Notes: generated from the letters alone by a model not told the origin. A stretch of DNA of 64,000 nt from Schistocerca nitens (GCF_023898315.1 NC_064618.1:186735548-186799547); one strand, 5' to 3'. Positions 11,723 through 24,236 are shown, counted from the first letter of the stretch. Numbers and translations: made by a program.

Positions 11723-12539
11723 TGATAGCGGTACAGACATCATCTAATCTAATTTAACTCAGAAAGTGGCAGAATCAGAGAGCATTCGTGTCGGAGTTGG
11801 CTGGCTATACCTGAATACAGTGTCAAAAAGCCGATAGTAAGCCTCCGACCTAAATAAAAAGGTCCAATATCAACTGCTGAAAAGTTCGATGGCCAAGGAC
11901 TACATGCGGGAAGGCCAAGGTTACTGTCTACAGTGGTTGCACATCCTGCCAGAGTTCCGACAGTCGAAACAGAATCGTTCTTGTATCACAGCTACACCTC
12001 AAGACGGGTAAGAGGCGTCGTTTGAACCTAAATTTAAAGGTTGCCACCATCTTGGGAAAATAATTAAATCCTCTGAAAATGACACATCCGAAATCAGATT
12101 CCGAAATACCCTTCCACAGTAAGTCGGGAATTTGTCTGTTAGAATATCGTTTATCTAGGAATTTTTAAACTGGTCATTAAAAATGGGCTCAGAATTTGCA
12201 GTGATATGTATTTAATGGTAACTGATGCGGGTATCTTTGCCTCACGCAAACGCAAGTGTCTGCTTTTCGTCAGCTGCCGCACGGGGTTGTTGTCGCTGTG
12301 CTACAACTTCATACTGGCTAACTATTCCGTTCAGCATTGTGACAGGTCCATACACTCAGTGAGGCGGCAGCAGAAGCTAATTCAATAGATTAATGGTTCA
12401 TTATTACACGCGAACTCACTGAGCAGACAAACAGGGAAAAATGTATGCAATAACAACAGAAATGTTTGAGCGGGAGAGGAGCTGATTTGAAATGCGTTAT
12501 TCGAAGATAAACTCGGAAACGCTTGCGAAAATACGGTAA
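11723..12539. other. No recognisable gene
   Basis: No motif-bearing frame or repeat was identified between the two SINEs. Confidence 0.4.
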
Positions 12540-12770
12540 TCACTGGCGCAGAGGCCCCGGGTTCGATTCCCGGCGGGGTCAGGGATTTTCCCTGCCTCGA
12601 GATGACTGGGTGTTGTTGTGTCGTCTTGATCATCATCATTCATGCCAATTACGGTCGGAGGAAGGCAATGGGAAACCACCTCCGCTAAGACCTTGCCTAG
12701 GACGGGCGGGACTCCCGCATCGTCCCCTATGCTCTGTAATGGAGTATGGGACTTCATCATCATCATCAAT
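12540..12770 (+). mobile_element. tRNA-derived SINE (family B)
   Basis: A B-box-like 'ccgggttcgattcccggcgg' is followed by 'cagggattttccctgcctcg', 'gatgactgggtgttgttgtg' and a 'ggcaatgggaaaccacctcc' block. It ends in a catcatcatcatc tail at about 12755-12769. The A-box end is diverged. The head resembles that of the SINE at 25432, but the 3' body differs. Confidence 0.85.
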
Positions 12771-12855
12771 TTCTGTGATGCGCAACAACTGATTTCTAGC
12801 TTTTTTTTTGTTGTGTTTAAGTTCTGCCGAACGAGATTTTGCCCTAGAGATGTAC

Positions 12856-13050
12856 ATCGCCGAGCGGTCTCAGGCATCTTGCCACGGTTTGCGCGGCTCC
12901 CCCCGTCGGAGGTTCGGGTCCTCCCTCGGGCATGGGTGTGTGTGTTGTCCTTAGTGTAAATTAGTTTAAGTTAGATTAAGTAGTGTGTAAGCCTAGGAAC
13001 CGGTAACCTCAGCAGTTTGGTCCCATAGGAACTTACCACAAAATTCCAAA
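12856..13050 (+). mobile_element. tRNA-derived SINE (family A-like)
   Basis: The head reads 'gccgagcggtct', an A box as in Leu/Ser tRNAs. 'ggaggttcgggtcctccctcgg' gives a B box, and a body with 'gtccttagtgtaaattagtt' and 'gtaagcctaggaacc' follows. It is a second SINE immediately downstream of the family B copy. It is not a functional tRNA gene because no complete cloverleaf is present. Confidence 0.8.
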
Positions 13051-13459
13051 AATTTCCGATGTACATCCTGCTTACATCAAAGTCGCACTGCGCATTTGGG
13101 AGCTGTATGAACACTTGGTGTGAGTCTGAGATAAAAAGAGGATAGACTTTGGCCGACCGCCTCATCAGCGTACACTTATAAATTAATGTTGCAAAAGAGC
13201 GAGGAAATGATTCATTTTCAGACATAATTAATTGCTGCTCAGTTGTTTTCGAGTACCTGTTGTGACACCACCTTGTAGCTGAGATTACAATATTGGGCTG
13301 TAGGAACCAGGGTTGAAACTGTTAATTAAAAGTGATGTATTGTTTGTTGAAAGTGAAAATACGAAACACAGTACTCCATGAATGTGTACATATAGTGTGA
13401 GAAAACTAATGTACAAATTTTCTGAAGTATGGATTTATAGTAATTTCGATATTAACTTT
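13051..13459. other. No recognisable gene
   Basis: Short spacer with no motif-bearing frame. Confidence 0.4.
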
Positions 13460-13585
13460 GTAGAATGAAATTGTCACTCTAAGACGTAGTATGTGCTCAT
13501 ATGAAATCTCCTGGGAAAATAAAACTCTGTGCCAGAACGAGAACTGAACACCACAAAGGTTCCAAGTTCGAATTTTGGTCAGGCA
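13460..13585 (-). mobile_element. SINE fragment (family C), diverged
   Basis: The segment parallels the 3' end of the SINE at 29941-30205 on the same strand ('cactct...gtgtgcgctgatatgaa', 'cctggcagattaaaactctg' equivalents), with many substitutions. It is cut off by the start of the LINE at about 13588. Confidence 0.65.
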
Positions 13586-13999
13586 CCACCCCCTCCCCCC
13601 ATGAACCATGACCTTGCCGTTGGTGGGGAGGCTTGCGTGCCTCAGCGATACAGATAGCCGTACCGTAGGTGCAACCACAACGGAGGGGTATCTGTTGAGA
13701 GGGCAGACACACGTGTGGTTCCTGAAGAGGGGCAGCAGCCTTTTCAGTAGTTGCAGGGGCAACAGTATGGCTGATTGACTGATTTGGCCTTGTAACACTA
13801 ACCAAAACGGCCTTGCTGTGCTGGTACTGCGAACGGCTGAAAGCAAGGGGAAACTAAGCCGTAACTTTTCCCGATGGCATGCAGCTTCACTGTATGGTTA
13901 AATGAAGATGGCGTACTCTTGGGTAAAATATTCCGGAGGTAAAATAGTCCCCTATTCGAGTTTCCGGGCGGGGACTACTCAAGAGGACGTCGTTATCAA

Positions 14000-14969
14000 G
14001 AGAAAGAAAACTGGCATTCTACGGATCGGAGCGTAGAATGTCAGATCCCTTAATCGGGCAGGTAGGTTAGAAAACTTAAAAGGGAAATGGATAGGTTGAA
14101 GTTAGGTATAGTGAGAATTAGTGAAGTTCGGTGGCAGGAGGAGCAAGACTTTCAGTTAGGTGAATACAGGGATATAAATACAAAATCAAATAGGGGTAAT
14201 GCAGGAGTATGTTTAATAATGAATAAAAAATAGGAGTGCGGGTAAGCTACTATCAACAGCATAGTGAACGCATTATTGTGGCCAAGATAGACACGAAACC
14301 CACACCTACTATAGTAGTACAAGTTTATATGCCAACTGGCTCTGCAGATGATGAAGAAATTGATAAATGTATGATGAGATAAAAGAAATTATTCAGGTAG
14401 TGAAGGGAGACGAAAATGTAATAGTGATGGGTGACTGGAATTTGAGAGTAGGAAAAGGGATAGAAGGAAACATAGTAGGTGAGTATGGATTGGGAGAAAG
14501 AAATGAAAGAGGAAATCGTCTGGTAGAATGTTGCACAGAGCATTACTTAACCATAGCTAACACTTGGTTCAAGAATCATAAAAGAAGGTTGTACACCTCG
14601 ACGAATCCTGGAAATACTACAAGGTATCAGATGGATTATATAATGGTAAGACAGAGATTTAGGAACCAGGTATTAAATTGTAAGACATTTCCAGGGGTAG
14701 ATGTGGACTCTGACCACAATCTATTAATTATGAACTGTAGATTAAAACTAAAGAAATTGCAAAAAGGTGGGAATTTAAGGAGATGGAACCTGGACAAACT
14801 GATTAAACCAGAGGTTGTACAGAGTTTCAGGGAGAGCATAAGGGAACAACTGTCACAAATGGGGGAAAGAAATACAGTAGAAGCCCTGAGGGATGCAGTA
14901 GTGAAGGCACCAGAGGATCAAGTAGGTAAAAAGACGAGGGCTAGTAGAAATCCTTCGGTAACAGAATAA
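14000..14969 (+). pseudogene. LINE endonuclease domain, broken
   Basis: The open stretch 14367-14969 (200 residues) shows VIVMGDWNLRVG, the metal-site GDWN motif of APE-type endonucleases, and then VDSDHNLLIM, the catalytic SDH motif. It continues into the linker WNLDKLIKPEVVQSFRE. The N-terminal part (ISEVRW block near 14120) lies in other frames with stops. An in-frame TAA at 14967-14969 separates this block from the downstream RT frame. Its role would be to nick target DNA. It is non-functional as it stands. Confidence 0.85.
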
Positions 14970-14972
14970 ATA

Positions 14973-16466
14973 TTGAATTTAATTGATGAAAGGAGAAAAT
15001 ATAAAAACGCAGTAAATGAAGCAGGCAAAAAGAAATACAAACGTCACAAAAAAGGGATCGACAGGAAGTGCAAAATGGCTAAGCAGGGATGGCTAGAGGG
15101 CAAATGTAAGGATGTAGAGTCTTATCTCACTAGGGGTAAGATAGATACTGCCTACAGGAAAATTAAAGAGACCTTTGGAGAAAAGAGAACCACTTGTATG
15201 AATATCAAGAGCTCAGATGGAAACCCAGTTATAAGCAAAGAAGGTAAAGCAGAAAGATGGAAGGAGTATATAGAGGGTCTATACAAGGGTGACGTACTTG
15301 AGGACAATATTCTGGAAATGGAAGAGAATGTAGATGAAGACGAAATGGGAGATACAATACTGCGTGAAGAGTTTGACAGAGCACTGAAAGACCTGAGTCG
15401 AAACAAGGCCCCGGGAGTAGACAACATTCCATTAGACCTACTAACAGCCTTGGGAGAGCCAGTCCTGACAAAACTCTACCATCTGGTGAGCAAGATGTGT
15501 GAGACAGGTGAAATACCCTCAGACTTCAAGAAGAATACAATAATTCCAATCCCAAAGAAAGCAGATGTGAAAATGACCGAACAATCAATTTAATAAGCCA
15601 CATCTGCAAAATACTAACGCGAATACTTTACAGACGAATGGAAAAACTAGTAGATGCCGACCTTGGGGAAGATCAGTTTGGATTCCGTAGAAATACTGGA
15701 ACACGTGAGGCAATACTGACCTTACGACTTATCATAGAAGAAAGATTAAGGAAAGGCAAACCTATGTTTTCAGCATTTGTAGATTTAGAGAAAGCTTTTG
15801 ACAGCAAAGGACTTGGAAGAGCAGTTGAACGGAATGGACAGTGTCTTGAAAGGAGGATATAAGATGAACATCAACTAAAGCAAAACGAGGATAATGGAAT
15901 GTAGTCGAATTAAGTCGGGTGATGCTGGGGGAATTAGATTAGGAAATGAGATACTTAAAGTAGTAAAGGAGTTTTGCTATTTGGGGAGCAAAATAACTGA
16001 TGATGGTTGAAGTGGAGAGGATATAAAATGTAGACTGGCAATGGCAAGGAAAGTATTTGTATGGAGCATAGCCATGTATGGAAGTGAAACATGGATGATA
16101 AAAAGTTTGGACAAGAACAAGATAGAAGCTTTCGAAATGTGGTGCTACAGAAGAATGCTGAAGATTCAATGGGTAGATCACATAACTAATGAGGAGGTAC
16201 TGAATAGGATTGGGGAGAAGAGGAGTTTGTGGCACAACTTGACCAGAAGAAGGGATCGGTTGGTAGGACATGTTCTGAGGCATCTAGGGATCACAAATTT
16301 AGCATTGGAGGGCAGCGTGGAGGGTAAAAATCGTAGAGGGAGACCAAGAGATGAATACACTAAGCAGATTCAGAAGGATGTATGCTGCAGTAAGTACTGG
16401 GAGATGAAGAAGCTTGCACAGGATAGAGTAGCATGGAGAGCTGCATCAAACCAGTCTCAGGACTGA
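14973..16466 (+). pseudogene. LINE reverse transcriptase, catalytic core deleted
   Basis: LSRNKAPGVDNIPLDLL (about 15390-15440), the IPIPKKAD block, DQFGFRRNTGTREAIL (15668 on) and FVDLEKAFDS (15777-15806) are RT motifs 1-4. The next codons jump to KGLGRAVERN, which aligns with KDLEEQLKGMD of the other copy, so the palm segment with the (F/Y)ADD motif has been removed. A smaller second deletion of about 66 bp joins MARK to VFVWSIAMYGSETW near 16049. The C-terminal domain (RDRLVGHVLRHLGI, GKNRRGRPRDEY) is otherwise well preserved to the stop at 16464-16466. Frames change between 15593 and 15638. Confidence 0.9.
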
Positions 16467-16500
16467 AGACCACAACAACAACAAAAACAACAACAACAAT

Positions 16501-19049
16501 ACACAGATTTAATATGAAAGCAAGTTCCAAGTTTTGAAAATTTTCATGAAGAGGATGGACATGGACAGCAAAAAATTTTCGCCATCGTGTAACGACCAGT
16601 AACTTCTACAGTCCAACCTTACTAAAGTAATGATCAACGCCTTTCTCTATACAACGACTCCATATCGAATCTGGCTAATGAACTGAATTAATTTGGCTCT
16701 TTTAATCCATTAGAAGGAAACGGCTATAGAAGACTAATCGACAAATAGCAGTAAGAATGTCTCTCTTGGTTTATAAGAATTCTTTAGAACAGAAAAACTG
16801 CACATAATTTCTACGAAAAAAATCCAGATCAAGTATTTCAGTTCGGAGTTCTTTTATCTTCAATGAAGCCAGCACTAAATGAACAAGTATGAATTCATGG
16901 AGAAATGTTTAATATTATGCAGCTATAGCAGCTTCATTATGTTATTCCGGAAAAGGGTGCATGGTGAAATCATTGCACATCGTTTTTGTACAGGACAGGC
17001 TAGATAAAACTGCCTGTTAAGTAAAGCAACGGTCCATATATCATTCACAAAAGCTGCACATCTTAAAAGGTGAATGAAAGATTTTGCAGGCCGATTTTAT
17101 AATACATTTTAATGATCGGAAAACTTTCAAACCTCCAGCTTCACTGTACGCACACAGAATAGACAATGAGCTCTGAAAACGCTGATCAAGGTCCAACACG
17201 TCGAGAGGGCGGTGAGATTATTACATTATACCAGGAAATTATAGCATGAAGGATCGGGCAACATCACAATTGCCGAATGACACAACTGTTTTTATGTGGA
17301 AAGAGAGAATATCGTTGCTTGACAGTTATTGAATGCACATTTCTGTTGGATTCCGCCTAATGTCCCTTTCCTAAACCAATACGTTTCAAAGGCTTGAAAA
17401 TTAGTCCGGGAAGAAGCTCCAGTTCATAGGGATTTATTGTTTTCGTCTCAAGTAGCGCCGACATTGCCTGTTTGTGAGTACAACCATGGTATCTCACATA
17501 GTGAAAAGTTCTCCAGAAGGTGTGTCACGGAGTGGTGAAGCAACAAGAAACTGGCAGACGTATTTAAACGTAAGGTGAGTGATGGGCTTTGCATCAATGG
17601 AAGCACGGACATCTAAGGCCTCCACCTCGTGCTGTAAGTATGGCCACAAGTTGTGTATGGAATGAAGTACAAACAATGCTATTATTGGAAACCTGACTAG
17701 TGTACTTCTTCTGCAACACAATACCAGTTTTTAAAAGAAGGGTCAATCAGCCACATATGAAACAAATCATTGACCAGGATATTGGATAGCTGTACTTACA
17801 AAAGTAAGTTACACACTGTTGTGACAGACCAAGGAGTTAATGCTGCACTACACAGGTAGTTTACATTATTTTTCCACTTAGTTGCTAGGACACTGTAAAC
17901 ATCGGTCAGAACGTTCTACGAATCGTCCAATTACCCGACGACATTAATCCTCTCCTCGACCGCGTAGCCATTCGATAATCGCTAGATGGACGTCCTTGTT
18001 CAAATTGTTGACGCCATTTCACTATGTGTGGACGTAACATTGCATTTGGTCCATATACTTCCTGAGTTCAACGGTGAATCCGTGTGCAATTTAGATGTCT
18101 TTTCCCAGAAGAACCTAAATGAACTGCATTCTTCAACTACGTTCCCAATTGCTGCACCATTTCTCCCGCAGGCTGTGCTGCACCCGTTTTCCGTACCTAA
18201 GTGAAGCTGTCTGTTGGTCACGAGGAACTCGTACTCTCTTCTGAACATGCACCACATTTTTCCACAATGTTTATACGTAGGACTAACTATGTAACTCAAC
18301 TTTTGAATTCTTCTCGTAATTTGAGAACTACTAAATCTCATAGCCGCCAGGATATCAGTCAATACAGCATGAGCGAAAAAATACTGGAGTGCTAAACTCT
18401 CAGACAACCGTCTAAAAACGTGGCTCCTCAATTAATGGTCAGAATTACGGCTTAGTACAAATGTGAGATCGTTTAAATGTTCCATACACGTCATCTAAAC
18501 TTGTTCCCATACCTCGCTTAAGCAGTTCTTAACAACTGCTGAGTGCGTATTCTAGTCTCATCCATAATGAAATGTACGCTCCATAACGGAAATGTTTTGT
18601 AGGTATATGACTCGACAAAGGTAAGTTGGAAGCGCGTTTCCGTTCCTTTATCGTAACTGCTTACGATTTTAACACAAAAAAAAAAATTCAAGTCAATAGC
18701 TTTAGTGGAAAAAAATTTAACAATGTCATTCTTGCTTACATCCTAGTTACATCGACTCTTTCTATTAATTTGCGCTAAGGAATTTGATAGGAATGACTTA
18801 AAATAACAATGAAATACACACTATAATGGCCCGAGACATTTATTTCTGTCCCGTTAGAAATCAGCTCCGTATTAGCAATGCTATAACAGCTTTAGTTAAC
18901 GCACTCATATGGAGCGTACCACAGTTCTTGTTACCGGCTATCAGGGAATGTAACGGGTAGTAAGGAGATAAATTTTTGAGAAGAACCTATTTCTGTTTCT
19001 CCATACTGGATACATTTGTATGAAGGTAGTATTTGCCTTTATGCAGTTT
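16501..19049. other. No recognisable gene
   Basis: Several open frames up to 143 residues occur (18000-18431, minus), but none shows a motif I can place. No SINE, inverted repeat or microsatellite stands out beyond short A/T runs. Confidence 0.4.
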
Positions 19050-19050
19050 T

Positions 19051-21425
19051 TCACATCTTCTCCCGTTTTACCATTTCCTGTCGCCACACTACCCATGTAC
19101 AAGAATGAATTAACAGTCTCCAGGGTGCTGTTCCCTTGAAAGCAGCGGCACTTCTATGTGCCCAGAATGTATTCCCATTTACTCTGTATTTCTTGATCTT
19201 GATATCAGCAATATCTGCTTCTTTTGGCAGTGAGTTTAATTTAGATCTCATATCTGGCAGCATTTGAGCTAATAAAACTATGTCATCTGCAAAATCCAAA
19301 TCCTCCAGACATTCATGGATACCTCATTGAATTCCTCGTCTGTTGCATGCTGTCGCTCTTCTCATAACGGAATCAGGAGCAATTGGGAACCTCGTTGGTG
19401 ACTAAATACGACTCTGCCGGACTCCGACTGTTGCCTCATTGAATCTGTAAGACTTCTCTTTTGCAGCACTCAGTATAGATCTTTGATCATGTTTAGAATA
19501 TTCAGTGGTGTACTATATTTCTGCACCATCTGCCGCATTACTTGATGTTTAAAAAAACCAAAGGCCTTTTCAGAATCAGTGAACTCCAGGTACATGGTTG
19601 CCTGGATTTCTTTGTTTTGCTCTAATTTCATTCTAAAAGTATTAATAAGATGGACACAGCTGCGTCATGCCCGAAAACTGGCCCGTTCTTTACACAGTCG
19701 ATTTTCGACTAAATATTTAATCCTATTCAAAATAACTCTGGTGAGGACATTAATGCTCACTTACAGTAATGTAATACCACGCCAGTTGTTACAATACGAC
19801 CAATATCGTGTTTGGGGGATCTTTACCTCCAGTCCATTTTTCCACTGCTTTGAGGATTTCTCTTCGAGCCAAATACGCTTCAGCAAGGGGTGGAATATTT
19901 CGGCAGTACTTTCGATATCGACTTTTAACTGCTCCGGTGCTGTCGGGTAGGCCTGGAGCCATTGGATTGTTTAGGCTCCTCAAGGCGCCCTTAACTTCGC
20001 CCATCGTGTTACACTGAAAAGTTAGATCTTCATATGCTTTGACTTACTCTAGAACATCCCACACCTGTTCTTCTTGGTTGTCTTTACGATTTAACAGCTC
20101 CTTAAAATGTTCCTCCCATCTCTTTAGCTGTGCCTGGAAGTTTGGAAACATCACTGCATCCTTGCTCTTAACCGATTCTTCACGTCTGAAGTTCTTCATA
20201 GAAAGTCGTTTGGTGATATTGTGCAGCTCTTTTGCCTTTCCCTGTCTTGCTGCTCCTTCTGCTAACTGTGTCTGTTCATCTATTCACTTCGTTTTACCTT
20301 GCCTCATCCCCACTGTAATCACTCGGTGTAATCTTTATGCGCTTTATCTGATGAAGATTTAACTTTTGTTTTAGTCCCTTCCTGCAGCTAAATTCTTTCC
20401 ACGTGTCATCAAAGATCAGTTATTCCCTTTGGTGTGCCTTAAATTCCAATATGTTTTCTCCAACATTTAAGTTGCTGTCTTTATGTTTTGACCAACCTAT
20501 TCCAATTCTTTCCAGCATAAAGTTTTCGTCAGAGTACCTCGAATGTGTTTAGTAGTTCAAGGACAAATATTTTTTGATTTGTTGGTCTTCTGATCTTACC
20601 ACATGTATTCTTTGCTCCTGTGGTTGAGTATGATTCTATTTGTCACTAACTTCAAACTGAGCTCAGCCAAAACTAAGTGGTGGTCATATCCTAAGTCCAC
20701 TTGTCTTATTTCGGAGGTTTAGTAAAGGGTGCCGAAACTTACGTTTTATGGCTATGTGAGCTACCTGATTTTCAGGGACTTAATCTGGCGAGACTCACGT
20801 TACCCTGTAGTAGTTGCGATGTGGAAACAGTGTGCCTCCATTGAATAGGTCATGCTCAGAGCACACGTGCATCAGCAGTTCACCGATTTTCATTTCTGTT
20901 TTCTGTGCTGTGTATACAAATGATGTGTCCAAGCCTGCCGTTTTCCGAATAATCTTTTGGGTTCAAATCTTCCATTAAAATATTTATGTCTCTACAATTG
21001 CTTTGCCTAAGGACTTCGTTTAGCTCTTTATAAAATCCACCATTTAATTCTCCTTGAGCCACTTCAGAAGGTGCATAGCATTGAATTACAACGTTATTAC
21101 TCTCAGTTGTTCTAAAGCGTGTGGTTATTATCCTTTCTGACACTGATTTCCATTCCAGTAACCTCCTTTTGCAGTTTTTTGATAGTAAGAACCCTACACC
21201 GTTTCTATGGATTGCATCTTTGCCTTTATGTCCCACATACAGCAGCACTCCATCATTTTCTGTTTGAACATCCCCAGATTTCGGCCACTTAGTCCCAGTA
21301 TATCCAGTCTACAGTTGCCCATTTCTTTTTCGAAATGTCTTAACTTTCCAATCCCTTTCAGTGTTATTACATTCCAAAATTCGATCCGGGTTTTCCTTTT
21401 CATGCCAAAGGTCATATCCATAAGA
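19051..21425 (-). pseudogene. LINE (RTE-like) on minus strand, heavily decayed
   Basis: Reading from high to low coordinates, RIEFWNVITLKGIGKL and LDILGLS (21421-21194) are the usual start of an APE endonuclease. VVIQCYAPSE and INILMEDLNPK (a GDFN/GDWN equivalent, mutated) follow at about 21100-20990. An RT block with a LNN-MAPGLPDS segment (the NKAPG equivalent) lies at about 19950-19990. MDFADDIVLLAQ, the RT active-site ADD motif, is at 19299-19264. The pieces are in different frames with many stops between them. It is a different family from the LINE at 13.6 kb, judged by the short motif-flanking sequences. Confidence 0.75.
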
Positions 21426-23444
21426 TAAATCCGGCTACTACTCTTTTTTTCTGTGATTAGAATTTTTTTGGTGGTGTGGGTTACCAGCCCACAGCCCCTG
21501 AGTTTCCTGGTGGGCTACTACCTCATAGCCTGGACACCTGGCAGGATTTTATTTCAGGTCCTTGCTCTTTAGATAGCATGCCTTCACTTCGACCATGGAG
21601 TTCTATCCATCCGTCGGCAGTATGGCCTATGTACGTCACCGTTTTCATGGTTACCATGAATCTTCCGCTGCTCACAGTAGGGGTTTGGATATGCTGCAAC
21701 ACAATTACAGAGAGTAAAACTAGACAGGATGTTGTGAAACATACTCTGTCTGGAACGTCTGTAGAGATTTACTGTTCCTCGCTTGGGAGATCCTGCCGCC
21801 AGTTAATTTCACTACCGTCGGCATAGCCCTCCACTTTATTGGACCACTTGGGAAACCTAAACCCCTCCCCCTTACGGTCAGTGTTTGTTTAAGGCGATGT
21901 CTCCTGAGGGGGCTGGTGCACAGTACTCAATTAAATTTGCTATTTTCTTTGACTAATGATTCTTCCTATGATAGCGCCACCTGCTGCACAAAGACGTCAC
22001 TGACTGCTATGCCTCAATGAAATTCAGATATACTTTTCTTTACATCTACTGATGCTTTAAACAGAATATTGAAGTACTTCGATCTTTGGTGCTACGAGAA
22101 TCTTTCACTGTCTGTGCATCACACATGGATTCTAACTGACACAGAAATTTAGAAATTAATGGATCACTGGAGTAAATTCAGTTAACTAGTGAAATCCGAT
22201 TCTACTGGGGGTCGTAAATTTACCAAACTATTATTACGGCGTTCCTTAACATTAAATCAAAGCTATCTTGCGAATAGTAGATGCAACGGAGGGTTTAAAT
22301 TTTCACGTAACAGCTGTTAGCAGACGCTTGTGATTTGCTGAGATTTTGGCTCTTAGACATGTTGCTACAGCAGTGCTTTAGTGGATCGTCTCTTTAAGCC
22401 TGCGTTTTACTTGGATGAGTACAATGCATGCACCATGTAAGCTACTATTTTCAATTTATTTTCAAATAGTAAAAACGAAGTAAAATTTATGTATTGTCGC
22501 TTCAGTCACGCAATCTGCGGTCTTCGCCTCGAACAAATACTGCGTTGTATGCATGTGATTGCGTGATAGATAGTCATTCGAGAAAGAAATTAATGATTCC
22601 CTTGCGTGTCACAAAGTACTAGTTGTATGTTGTCCGTGTCTGTGTGTGTGTGTGTGTGTGTGTTTCTAGCAACTGCCTGTCGAGGAGGCTAACCTTACAA
22701 CAGGAATCATCCTTCTCCGTATCTAGACCTTATTTCCATTAACGACAGAGACATTAACCTCTGCCATATGCATACACAGATAGAAATTTAATGAATGGTG
22801 TGGAAATTAGAAGAAGCCTAACCTTTTCTGTCCAGAAAGAGAACAGTTTTGTGTTCACATATGTATACATTACTGACTAGGCTGCCATGCGACAGCACAC
22901 TCTGAATGAATTTTTAACTAGAAAATTATACGTTTGGTGCTCGTTGCATGTGTAGAAACTAACTGGTTCATTTCGTGTTTGAGCCAATCGTTGAATGCGA
23001 CTATAAACACAATGTCAACGTGAGACAAATGCTCTGTCGTTTCGCTAGTACCACCATTGTCTAGAAGAGTAGAATATATTTGCATAACAATATTAAACGA
23101 TGGCGTGGCTTAGAACCGGAAATTACTCGACTTTCGTCTCGTAAACCGAACGAAACAGTCATTTTAAGTTTAGGATTAATTGAGATGCGTTTTTATATCA
23201 TAGCACTTACGTATTTCTTCGGTTAATAATTGAATGTGTGAACACCCTCACGAAGGCCAAAACACGTAACGGAGACTGTAGTCTGTCCACAATTACTCAA
23301 TGATTGACACTTCGAAAGGAATACCTGGAAGCATGAAGCAGTGTTCACACGTCACAAACTTACATCAATCGTAATTTGCTTCATCTCACTAAAACTCTCA
23401 AACTATACGATGTAAAAACTGGAACTGAGAATACTGTCTGCAGG
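21426..23444. other. No recognisable gene; (TG)n at 22636-22663
   Basis: Non-coding sequence with one GT microsatellite of about 14 units. No family motif was found in the open frames. Confidence 0.45.
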
Positions 23445-23531
23445 ACGAGATGTATTGTCTCATTCTGGAAACGTCCCCCAGGTTGTGACTAAGCTATGTC
23501 TCCGCATTATCCTTTCTTCCAGAAGCGCCAG
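23445..23531 (+). repeat. 87 bp direct duplication, copy 1
   Basis: It is nearly identical to 24062-24148; I see a single a/g difference in 'aggttgtg(a/g)ctaag'. Copy 1 is contiguous with SINE sequence, while copy 2 forms the loop of the foldback. Confidence 0.9.
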
Positions 23532-23700
23532 TTTTGCAAGGTTCGCAGAAGAGCTGGCAGAATTGAAGCTGTGAGGACAGGTTGTGATTCTTACTTCGGT
23601 ATCTCAGTCGGTAGAACACTTTCCCGCGAAACGCAAAGGTACAGAGTTCGAGTTTCGGCCCGACACAAAGTTTTATTGTGCCAGTAAGTTCCGAAATGTT
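23445..23700 (+). mobile_element. tRNA-derived SINE (family C)
   Basis: After a lead-in with 'gtcccccaggttgtgactaa', the sequence shows a tRNA-like part: 'tctcagtcggtagaacac' (A box) and 'cagagttcgagtttcgg' (B box). It ends 'ttattgtgccagtaagttcc'. The copy at 29941-30205 is the same family in the opposite orientation. The upstream 87 bp (23445-23531) also occurs inside the foldback element at 24062-24148. Confidence 0.85.
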
Positions 23701-23960
23701 TTGTGTTTTCAGTTTATCTTTAATCGCAGTGAGCAGCTTACAAAATTACATTTACTGGTGACGTTATCAGATTTTAGCCATGCAGTGAATTGCATTCATT
23801 TGCTCCAAACCGAATATATTTCGCAGATACGTAACACGAGATAATTCGAGGATCGACCCTGTAACTAATCATATCCTCCATTCGCTTCGCCATGGTACGT
23901 TTCTTGTGAACTACATGAGGATGATGATAGCGTGTAGCCTTTCACGGCCGGCGTCTTCAG

Positions 23961-24236
23961 TAATTAAAACTTCCGGGCTAAGAGGCCGTGGTCCAGTAGT
24001 AGAAATACTTCTCCCTGACGTTTCGTTGCCAGCTACGGGCAACATCATCTGAGGTGAGTCTACGAGATGTATTGTCTCATTCTGGAAACGTCCCCCAGGT
24101 TGTGGCTAAGCTATGTCTCCGCATTATCCTTTCTTCCAGAAGCGCCAGATGATGTTGCCCGCAGCTGGCAACGAAACGTCAGGGAGAAGTATTTCTACTA
24201 TTGGACCACGGCCACTTAGCCCGGATGTTTTAATTA
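23961..24236. mobile_element. Foldback element with ~91 bp arms and SINE-derived loop
   Basis: The left arm 23961-24051 is matched in reverse complement by 24146-24236 ('taattaaaac' at the outer ends, 'cagatgatgttgccc' at the inner ends). The central 24062-24148 is the duplicated SINE-flank segment. Each arm carries, in one orientation, a hammerhead-like core (24146-24180 plus strand; the mirrored copy lies in the left arm on the minus strand). No protein is encoded. Confidence 0.85.
24146..24180 (+). ncRNA. Hammerhead-like core motif (candidate)
   Basis: CAGATGA at 24146-24152 is followed by one T, then a perfect 6 bp stem GTTGCC/GGCAAC, then GAAA at 24173-24176. The GAAA runs into the self-complementary ACGT and then C. 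Compared with the hammerhead core, position 4 is A rather than U and one extra nucleotide precedes stem II. The mirrored copy in the left arm keeps the same core and could form a 3 bp stem I (CCT/AGG). Confidence 0.3.

Larger units (their letters stand above)
13588..16500 (+). mobile_element. RTE-like LINE, near full length but internally deleted
   Basis: A C-rich start followed by a conserved leader ('gaccttgccgttggtgggga') leads into an apurinic-type endonuclease region, a reverse transcriptase and a C-terminal domain. It ends in a CAA-rich tail at about 16472-16499. A second, 5'-truncated copy of the same family lies at 52307-53258. It needs no LTRs and would have moved by target-primed reverse transcription. 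This copy is dead, with stops in the endonuclease N-terminus and two deletions in the RT/C-terminal part. I found no clean target-site duplication. Confidence 0.9.

Noticed and set aside
18000-18431. Minus-strand open frame (143 aa)
   Set aside because: Long enough to notice, but no HTH, DDE, RT or other motif could be placed, and neighbours give no context.
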